A stretch of 6,818 nt of DNA, taken from the NCBI GenBank assembly GCA_910587025.1, contig CAJUKR010000012.1, positions 1 through 6,818 on the forward strand, in the 5' to 3' direction. The position numbers and the translations under genes were made by a program. The notes under the pieces were generated by a model. The model did not search any database. It had not been told where the DNA came from and saw only the letters and a list, made by a program, of their open reading frames with translations. This DNA is from an uncultured Christensenellaceae bacterium (GTDB lineage Bacteria > Bacillota > Clostridia > Christensenellales > Pumilibacteraceae). How positions within the stretch are numbered: position 1 is the stretch's first letter; the number at the start of each line of letters is the position of its first letter. Positions 1 through 5,785 of the stretch are shown in pieces.

Positions 1-41
1 CCGTATGGTGACTGGAGTTCAGACGTGTGCTCTTCCGATCT
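1..41 (+). other. Illumina adapter contamination at contig end
   Basis: Bases 8-41 match the 34-base Illumina TruSeq/multiplexing read-2 adapter, beginning GTGACTGGAGTTC and ending CTCTTCCGATCT. This is synthetic sequence, not genome. Bases 1-7 sit where the sample index would lie in a P7 library oligo and are probably index remnant (inference). Translated in the secF frame the adapter gives the false N-terminus MVTGVQTCALPI, so any start codon called at base 5 is an artefact. True genomic sequence begins at about base 42. Confidence 0.97.
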
Positions 42-631
42 TGATCACAATACTCGGTTATTCGATCAACAATACCATCATAATATTCGATAAAGTCAGA
101 GACAAAGTCAAGACGATGTCTTCGGATACGAAACCTTCCGTGATCGCAAACGAATCGATTCGCGACACGATGGTGCGTTCGATAAACACTACGGGTACAA
201 CGATGCTGACGGTCGTATCGGTCGCTGTCGTCGCCGCTATATTCGGCGTAGGCGATCTGATTACGTTCTGTCTGCCGCTTGTCGCAGGCTTGGTCGCAGG
301 TACGTTCTCGTCTATATTCCTTGCTCCGTCCTTGTGGTCGTTGTGGAAAGAAAGACGTCTCAAAAAAGTTCCTGTCGCGGCTGTTGCGTCTCAGTCCGAA
401 GTTACCGCGCCTGCGGACGACTTCCTTGCGGGAATGGACGAGCCTGTCAAAGCCGATTCGACTTCCGCCGAGGAAGTTATCGCCGTGGAAGCATCGGATA
501 AAGAACCTGCCGACGACGAAGTTATCGAAAATACGGTATCCCCGGATTTGCCGCAAAGCGAGCAAACTTCCGTGGATGGCGAGCAATCAACGGCGGTGGA
601 AGGCGAGCCTGCCGAAACCGACGGCGAATAA
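42..631 (+). CDS. secF: Protein translocase subunit SecF, C-terminal part (5' end missing)
   Basis: This is the C-terminal portion of SecF, or of a fused SecDF. SecF is the inner-membrane partner of SecD that uses the proton motive force to help SecYEG/SecA export proteins. The first whole genomic codon is at 44. The family signature GYSINNTIIIFDKVRDK comes almost at once, followed by RSINTTGTTMLTV, a hydrophobic segment, and LVAGLVAGTFSSIFLAPSLW in the last membrane helix. The upstream membrane helices and periplasmic domain are absent because the contig starts here in adapter sequence, so separate SecF and fused SecDF cannot be told apart. After the last helix and a basic stretch (KERRLKK) comes an unusual tail of 87 residues encoded at about 368-628. 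It holds 24 Asp/Glu against 2 Lys, is rich in Ala, Ser, Pro and Thr, and is probably disordered and cytoplasmic. The stop codon is TAA at 629-631, and a hairpin terminator follows directly. Confidence 0.93.
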
Positions 632-638
632 TGCAAGC

Positions 639-675
639 AAAGCCTTCCGTCAACAAAACGGAGGGCTTTTAATTT
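639..675 (+). terminator. Rho-independent-type terminator after secF
   Basis: The arm at 639-649 (AAAGCCTTCCG) pairs with 659-669 (CGGAGGGCTTT) in an 11-bp stem with one G-U wobble, closing a 9-base A-rich loop. The T run after the stem is short and interrupted (TTTTAATTT), so termination may be incomplete. The minus strand lacks a matching T run, so the element looks one-directional. It ends secF transcription just before recJ. No free-energy calculation was done. Confidence 0.8.
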
Positions 676-679
676 AGGT
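676..679 (+). promoter_or_regulatory. Weak ribosome binding site of recJ
   Basis: AGGT lies 6 bases before the ATG at 686. It is a short Shine-Dalgarno match, weaker than those of rel and the hydrolase downstream. It sits immediately after the T run of the secF terminator, so terminator and translation start are almost contiguous. Confidence 0.5.
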
Positions 680-685
680 CAGTTT

Positions 686-3031
686 ATGAACACGGTTTTA
701 ACGAGAAAAAATGCGGTCGATCCCGATCCGATAAAAATCGGAAAGTTGTCCGAAAAACTCAATCTTCACCGCAGACTTGCGGAGTTGCTGATTTCGCGCG
801 GGATCGATACCGAAGAAGCCGTGTTGCGTTTTCTTCATCCGAGTAAAGATAATTTATACGATCCGTTCGGAATGACGGGAATGCGCGAGGCGGTCGATCG
901 TATTCGTTTGGCGATGCAAAATCGTGAGCGCGTATTGATATACGGCGATTACGATGCGGACGGAGTATGTTCTGCGTCGATTCTTTCCCTGTATTTCAAG
1001 TCATGCGGTTGCGACACATACGTCCATATTCCCAATCGTGTCAGCGAAGGATACGGGCTGAACGTAAGTTCGATCGAGAGCATCATAGAAGAAATATCAC
1101 CCGATCTCATACTGACTTGCGATTGCGGTATATCGGGCATAGAAGAGGTCGAACACTGTCAGGATCTCGGAGTGGATATAATCGTTACGGATCATCACGA
1201 GCCGGGCGACGTTTTGCCGAATTGCGTTGTCGTCAATCCGAAGCAATCGGGCGACGCATATCCCGACAAGTTCCTTTGCGGCGCTGGCGTGGCGTTGAAA
1301 CTCGTGCAGGCGCTCGGCGGAGATTCGTATCTCGAATATCTCGATCTTGCGGCGGTTGCGACTATCGCGGATCTTGTATCGCTCAAAGACGAGAATAGGT
1401 TGATCGTGCAACTCGGTCTGGAAATGCTTTCGGGCGGTAAATGCAATATAGGACTTAAAAAGCTGCTTCGCTCCCAAGGGCTTTCGGGTAAAATCGCATC
1501 GTCGGATATCGCATATAAAATCGCTCCGCGAATAAATGCCGCGGGAAGAATGGGGGATGCGTTCCGTGCGTTCGAGCTTCTTACTACGTCGGACGAAAAA
1601 CGTATCGACGATATCATTGCGGAAATCGAACGTGACAATAATAAGCGAAAAGAGGTTTGCGACGAGATATACGCCGAAGCGGAAACCGATCTGACGTTTG
1701 AGAATTTGACGGACAACAGAGCGATAGTGCTTGTCAATCCCGCATGGTCAAAAGGCGTTACGGGTATCGCCGCCGCGAGATTTGCGGGAGATTATAATCG
1801 TCCGGCGTTTATTATAGTCGACCGATCCGAAGAGGGCGTTTATAAGGGTACTGCGCGCGGGATCGCAGGCATCAATATTTACGATGCGTTGTCTTATTGT
1901 TCCGGCCTGCTCGTTGAGTTCGGCGGACATCCCGGCGCGGCGGGTTTTGCTGTGCATGAGGACAATATAGCCGCGTTCCGTACGCGAGTGAACGAGTATA
2001 TGGCAAAACAGCCTGAAAAATACTTTGTGCCGTCCGTGACATACGATCTGGATATCGAAGCGAGCGAGTGCGATAAATCTTTTCTTAAGGCAATTGATAT
2101 GATCGAGCCTACGGGTTACGGAAATACGAAACCGTTGCTTTGTATTTCCGCAAGCGGAATAAAATTCGCACCATGCAAAAATCCTCAGCATACTCAGGTG
2201 CATGTGGGCGCGCTTCAGACATTCGCATTCTACTTTTATAACAAAAATCAATTTTTAATGGGATCGGATGAGAAGAAGATCGTTCTCGAACTGACCGAAG
2301 GACTTAACGGCGGCGTGTCTGGTTACATCAAATCCGTAGTTCCGTCCGAGCTTTATATCAACGACGGACTGGCGCCTGCCGCTTATCTGTCGATGCTTCT
2401 TGCGGAAGAAACGGACACCGAGTGCAAATTCGAAAAATATGCCGCAGACGAATTGCCGTCGCTTCTTCCCGAATCCGTATACGGAACGTTGTTCGTTTGC
2501 GCCGATCGGGAATCGTATAACAGGGTGCTCGGCATGAATTCCGGTAAATTCATTACGCACGATTATATGTTCCGTTCGGAAAAAAACAATTACTCGGGGA
2601 TCATAGTCGCTCCGACTTTTGATGATAATACGGATCTGGGCAATTATGATCGTATAGTGTTTGCGGACGCTCCGCCGACGCTTGCCGTAATTTCTTATCT
2701 GAATAAAATTACAAAAGCAAAGATTTATATTCCCGAAGACGGGCATTGCCGTTTGCTCGATTCGGTTTCCACTGACAGAACGGTTTTCGCGAAATATTAT
2801 TCGGCGATCGTAAATCATCCCGAAGCCGCAAATAAAAGCGTCATAGTTTATTATAAGCGGTTTTCTCAGCTTGTCGGCGATTCGGATCCCGTTCAGTTCG
2901 TATTCTGTCTTGCCGTATTTATGCAGCTCGGGTTTGTTGCACTCGGGCGAGACGGACTTAAGGTCAATAAGGAAGTGCACAAACCGCTTACCGATTCCGC
3001 GATATATCGTTCGGCGCAAAGAGGAGTGTGA
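686..3031 (+). CDS. recJ: Single-stranded-DNA-specific exonuclease RecJ
   Basis: RecJ degrades single-stranded DNA 5' to 3' in the cytoplasm. It acts in RecFOR recombinational repair, mismatch repair and processing of stalled forks, using Mn/Mg bound by DHH-family motifs. The 781 residues are complete. Motif I is DYDADG (88-93), followed by PNR (116-118) with EGYG (121-124), then TCDCG with metal-ligand Asp146, and the DHH signature at 169-171 (VTDHHEPGD). A further Asp is at 229 (ATIADLV), and PRINAAGRM spans 281-289. The DHHA1 domain (about 345-440) ends in the GGHPGAAGF nucleic-acid-binding motif (413-421). An OB-like region follows (about 450-555). The last 220 or so residues match in position the C-terminal extension typical of Firmicutes RecJ; the length is close to B. 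subtilis RecJ and longer than the E. coli enzyme. All catalytic residues I can check are present. The start at 686 is the first ATG after the terminator and has a short Shine-Dalgarno match. The stop lies 1 nt before rel. Confidence 0.97.
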   Translation: MNTVLTRKNAVDPDPIKIGKLSEKLNLHRRLAELLISRGIDTEEAVLRFLHPSKDNLYDPFGMTGMREAVDRIRLAMQNRERVLIYGDYDADGVCSASILSLYFKSCGCDTYVHIPNRVSEGYGLNVSSIESIIEEISPDLILTCDCGISGIEEVEHCQDLGVDIIVTDHHEPGDVLPNCVVVNPKQSGDAYPDKFLCGAGVALKLVQALGGDSYLEYLDLAAVATIADLVSLKDENRLIVQLGLEMLSGGKCNIGLKKLLRSQGLSGKIASSDIAYKIAPRINAAGRMGDAFRAFELLTTSDEKRIDDIIAEIERDNNKRKEVCDEIYAEAETDLTFENLTDNRAIVLVNPAWSKGVTGIAAARFAGDYNRPAFIIVDRSEEGVYKGTARGIAGINIYDALSYCSGLLVEFGGHPGAAGFAVHEDNIAAFRTRVNEYMAKQPEKYFVPSVTYDLDIEASECDKSFLKAIDMIEPTGYGNTKPLLCISASGIKFAPCKNPQHTQVHVGALQTFAFYFYNKNQFLMGSDEKKIVLELTEGLNGGVSGYIKSVVPSELYINDGLAPAAYLSMLLAEETDTECKFEKYAADELPSLLPESVYGTLFVCADRESYNRVLGMNSGKFITHDYMFRSEKNNYSGIIVAPTFDDNTDLGNYDRIVFADAPPTLAVISYLNKITKAKIYIPEDGHCRLLDSVSTDRTVFAKYYSAIVNHPEAANKSVIVYYKRFSQLVGDSDPVQFVFCLAVFMQLGFVALGRDGLKVNKEVHKPLTDSAIYRSAQRGV
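3021..3026 (+). promoter_or_regulatory. Ribosome binding site of rel inside the recJ 3' end
   Basis: GAGGAG, preceded by AAA, is a strong Shine-Dalgarno match 6 bases before the ATG at 3033. It lies within the last codons of recJ. This fixes the rel start at 3033 rather than at the ATG at 2871, which is in the same open frame but deep inside recJ. Confidence 0.85.
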
Positions 3032-3032
3032 T

Positions 3033-5177
3033 ATGCAAAGACTGCTTGCGAGATGTCAATTGATATATACGAAGGAGCACCGCGAAATTATCGCGAAGGT
3101 GCTTGATTACGCTACGCTCAAGCACGGCGATCAGCGCCGCGTTTCGGGTGAGCCGTATATAACCCATCCCGTCGCCGTCGCGAACATTTTGCTCGATCTC
3201 GGTATGGATTTCGGTTCGATATGCGCTGCGCTTTTGCACGATACACTCGAAGATACCGATGCGACCGAAGAGGATATACGTACACGCTTCGGCGATGTGA
3301 TAACCGAACTTGTTCTCGGAGTCACGAAACTGAAAAAAATTTCGTTCACGTCCAAAGAACAGGAGCAAGCCGAGAATTTCCGCAGAATGTTTTTCGCAAT
3401 GGCAAAGGATATTCGCGTGCTTATAATCAAACTTGCCGACCGACTTCATAACATGCGTACGGTCGAAGCTCTTTCCAAAGAGCGGCAGGTGGCGCTTGCG
3501 AACGAAACGTTGGAGATATATGCGCGGCTTGCTTCGCGACTCGGCTTGAGTTATATTAAGTGCGAAATGGAGGATCTTTGTCTTAAAGTGCTTCACCCCG
3601 ACGCATACGATTCGTTGGTCAAGGAAGTTTCGTTGAAGCGCGCCGAGCGACAGGAAATCGTCGACAAACTTTGTACGACGCTTCGCGAAACGATGAAGGA
3701 GCACGACATTGTAGGCGAGGTGAGCGGACGTCCCAAACATTTTTATAGCATCTATAAAAAGATGAGCGAAAAGAACAAAACTTTCGAGCAGATTTACGAT
3801 CTCACCGCGGTGCGCATAATCGTGGAAAACGTCGAAGCCTGTTACGAAGTTCTCGGACTTATTCATTCGCAGTGGAAGCCTATTCCCGGACGGTTCAAGG
3901 ACTATATCGCCGTACCGAAGCCGAATAACTATCAGTCGTTGCATACGACCGTCATGACGAATTACGGTACACCGTTCGAGATCCAGATCAGAACATACGA
4001 AATGCACCGTATCGCGGAATTCGGTATCGCGGCGCACTGGAAATATAAAGAGCATGCGAATAATTCCGTGGCTGCGGATAACAGCGAGGACAGGCTCAAA
4101 TGGCTCCGCGGCGTAATGGACGCACAGGGTGAAGCCGCCGATCCTCAGGAGCTTTACGAATCGCTCAAAGTCGACCTGTATGAAGGACAGGTGTTTATAT
4201 TTACTCCCAAAGGCGATGTGGTTCCGCTCCCCGAAGGCTCGACGCCCATAGATTTCGCGTACAGCGTACACAGCGAGATCGGAAACAGATGTGTCGGTGC
4301 GAAGATCAACAACCGAATAGTACCGCTCGAAACAAAACTGGAAACGGGCGATTACGTCGAAATCATTACGTCGAACGGCGCCAAAGGACCGAGCCGCGAT
4401 TGGTTGCGCGTCGTCAAGACTACGCAGGCGAGAACAAAGATCCGCGCGTGGTTCAAAAAGGAAATGAAGGATGACAATATCCACAAGGGCAGAGAGATGC
4501 TCGAGCTGGAAGCCAAGCGGCTGGGGTTTCAGTTGCCGGTACTGTTAAAGCCAGAATGGTTGGATATAGTCATGCAGAGATATTCCATCTCGTCCTTGGA
4601 CGATCTGTATGCGTCAATAGGATACGGCGGATATACCGTGCATCAGATCCTTCCCAAACTGATAGATTTTTACCGCAGGGATCAGAAAGCGAAACAGCCC
4701 GTCAAGCCTACCGGTACGCTTCGTCGGAAGGAAACGGGCGGGATCCTTATAAACGGAGAGCCGGATATGCTTTGCCATATCGGAAAATGCTGTAATCCGG
4801 TTCCGGGCGATGCAATTATCGGATATATTTCCAACGGACGCGGCGTTACCGTCCACCGCAGCGAATGTCCGAACTTAAAAAGCGTCGATCAAAAGAAGCT
4901 CATATCGGCGTCATGGGGAGATAAGACCGAAAGCTCTTTCGTGGTGTCGTTGCAGATTCTCGCAAACAATAAAGATAATCTTATCGTTGACGTGTCCATG
5001 GTTATTTCCGAACTGAAACTTTCCTTGAGTTCGATAAACGGCAGAGTGGATAAGAACGATACACTTACTCTTACGATCGGGGTCAACGTCGGCAATATTT
5101 CGGAAATAGATACTCTTATCCGAAAACTCAGACAGTTGCCGCCCGTACGCGAAGTATTCAGGAGCGCGGCTGTATGA
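3033..5177 (+). CDS. relA: Bifunctional (p)ppGpp synthetase/hydrolase, long Rel (RelA/SpoT) family
   Basis: This cytosolic, ribosome-associated enzyme makes (p)ppGpp from ATP and GTP/GDP in amino-acid starvation and hydrolyses it afterwards. The 714 residues are complete, close to B. subtilis RelA (734). The hydrolase domain (about 20-190) keeps GEPYITHP with His45, the HD pair His69-Asp70, ED at 73-74, and LADRLHNMRT (134-143), so hydrolysis should be active. The synthetase domain (about 230-345) has RPKHFYSIYKKM, YDLTAVRI with Asp256, RFKD (287-290), NNYQSLHTTV with Tyr300, and EIQIRT with Glu316. RFKD is the charge motif of bifunctional Rel enzymes; E. coli-type monofunctional RelA has ExDD instead. 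A TGS domain (about 386-447), a helical region, a zinc-finger-like segment (Cys586, Cys587, His608, Cys612) and a C-terminal ACT domain (about 634-711) complete the regulatory half. The gene starts 1 nt after recJ and overlaps the next gene by 4 nt, so it is probably translated from a shared mRNA. apt and dtd, its common neighbours, are absent. Confidence 0.97.
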   Translation: MQRLLARCQLIYTKEHREIIAKVLDYATLKHGDQRRVSGEPYITHPVAVANILLDLGMDFGSICAALLHDTLEDTDATEEDIRTRFGDVITELVLGVTKLKKISFTSKEQEQAENFRRMFFAMAKDIRVLIIKLADRLHNMRTVEALSKERQVALANETLEIYARLASRLGLSYIKCEMEDLCLKVLHPDAYDSLVKEVSLKRAERQEIVDKLCTTLRETMKEHDIVGEVSGRPKHFYSIYKKMSEKNKTFEQIYDLTAVRIIVENVEACYEVLGLIHSQWKPIPGRFKDYIAVPKPNNYQSLHTTVMTNYGTPFEIQIRTYEMHRIAEFGIAAHWKYKEHANNSVAADNSEDRLKWLRGVMDAQGEAADPQELYESLKVDLYEGQVFIFTPKGDVVPLPEGSTPIDFAYSVHSEIGNRCVGAKINNRIVPLETKLETGDYVEIITSNGAKGPSRDWLRVVKTTQARTKIRAWFKKEMKDDNIHKGREMLELEAKRLGFQLPVLLKPEWLDIVMQRYSISSLDDLYASIGYGGYTVHQILPKLIDFYRRDQKAKQPVKPTGTLRRKETGGILINGEPDMLCHIGKCCNPVPGDAIIGYISNGRGVTVHRSECPNLKSVDQKKLISASWGDKTESSFVVSLQILANNKDNLIVDVSMVISELKLSLSSINGRVDKNDTLTLTIGVNVGNISEIDTLIRKLRQLPPVREVFRSAAV
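5160..5164 (+). promoter_or_regulatory. Ribosome binding site of the MBL hydrolase inside rel
   Basis: AGGAG lies 9 bases before the ATG at 5174, within the last codons of rel. With the ATGA stop/start overlap this suggests coupled translation of rel and the hydrolase. Confidence 0.75.
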
Positions 5178-5785
5178 CGGTAAAAAGAATCACCACCGGT
5201 ATGCTGTATGAAAATTGTTATCTGGTTTTTGCCGGCGGCGGACGCGATGCGGTCGTCATCGATCCGGGCGATGATTATATGCGTATAGTTTCGGAAGCCG
5301 ACCGCAACGGCGTGACGGTGAAAGCCGTTTTGCTCACTCACGCGCATTTCGATCACTGTAATGCGGCAAAAGAATTTGCCGACCGCGGCGCAAAAATTTA
5401 TCTGCATTCCGCGGAACTCGAACTTGTGAATACCGAAAAAAATATGGCAGGCGAATTGGGCGCGCGTTTCAATCGTTTCGTTCCCGACGTACTTCTTGTC
5501 GGCGGAGAAAAAATTAACGAATGCGGTCTTATGCTCGATGTGATCCATACGCCGGGGCATACCGTCGGCGGAGTGTGCTATGTCTGCGGCGATTGCATCT
5601 TTTCGGGCGACACGTTGTTTTATCTGAGCGTAGGACGGAGCGATTTCCCTACGGGAAGCGGACAAATGCTTCTCGATTCGATCAGAAACAAACTGTTTGC
5701 CCTGGACGGGAACTACAGAGTATATCCGGGACACGGCGATCCGACTACGCTTGATTTCGAAAGGGAAAACAATCCTTATGTCTGA
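5174..5785 (+). CDS. MBL-fold metallo-hydrolase, glyoxalase-II-like (YcbL type)
   Basis: This is a small metallo-beta-lactamase-fold hydrolase of 203 residues, predicted cytosolic, with no signal peptide. The whole di-metal site is visible: THAHFDH at 55-61 (ligands His56, His58, Asp60, His61), His129 in HTPGHT, Asp146 in FSGDTLF, and His187 in YPGHGDPT. GRSDFPTG (154-161) and the terminal ENNPYV are typical of the glyoxalase-II-like/YcbL group. It is shorter than classical GloB and lacks room for its C-terminal helical domain, so use of S-lactoylglutathione is uncertain; a thioester is the general family guess and the real substrate is unknown. The start is supported by the N-terminus (MTVKRITTGMLYENCYLV), the AGGAG site and the 4-nt overlap with rel. 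An MBL gene of this kind between rel and hemZ is, from memory, a common arrangement in Clostridia. Function beyond the fold is inference. Confidence 0.92.
   Translation: MTVKRITTGMLYENCYLVFAGGGRDAVVIDPGDDYMRIVSEADRNGVTVKAVLLTHAHFDHCNAAKEFADRGAKIYLHSAELELVNTEKNMAGELGARFNRFVPDVLLVGGEKINECGLMLDVIHTPGHTVGGVCYVCGDCIFSGDTLFYLSVGRSDFPTGSGQMLLDSIRNKLFALDGNYRVYPGHGDPTTLDFERENNPYV
5761..5766 (+). promoter_or_regulatory. Ribosome binding site of hemZ inside the MBL gene
   Basis: AAGGGA lies 11 bases before the ATG at 5778, slightly farther than optimal, within the end of the hydrolase gene. No other ATG nearby gives a better-placed site, and the start is consistent with the 8-nt gene overlap. Confidence 0.55.

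Noticed and set aside
5..43. A secF start codon at base 5
   Set aside because: The codons from 8 onward are adapter sequence, so the ATG is not the gene's start; secF is truncated by the contig end.
368..640. A promoter for recJ inside the secF tail
   Set aside because: I found no -35/-10 pair with reasonable sequence and spacing. It remains possible but cannot be supported by eye.
2255..3019. A 254-residue minus-strand frame opposite the recJ C-terminal region
   Set aside because: The composition is that of a shadow frame, with no motif and no ribosome binding site; recJ is confidently coding here.
2871..3032. A rel start at the upstream ATG 2871, adding 54 residues
   Set aside because: The extra residues overlap recJ in another frame and resemble nothing in the Rel family. 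The ATG at 3033 has a strong GAGGAG site 6 bases upstream and gives a normal Rel N-terminus.
2988..4484. A 498-residue open frame on the minus strand, opposite rel
   Set aside because: It lies antisense to the well-conserved hydrolase and synthetase domains of Rel. The protein is a low-information Arg/Phe/His/Ile-rich mix with no recognisable domain or ribosome binding site. The long open frame follows from the + strand rarely using TTA, CTA and TCA codons.
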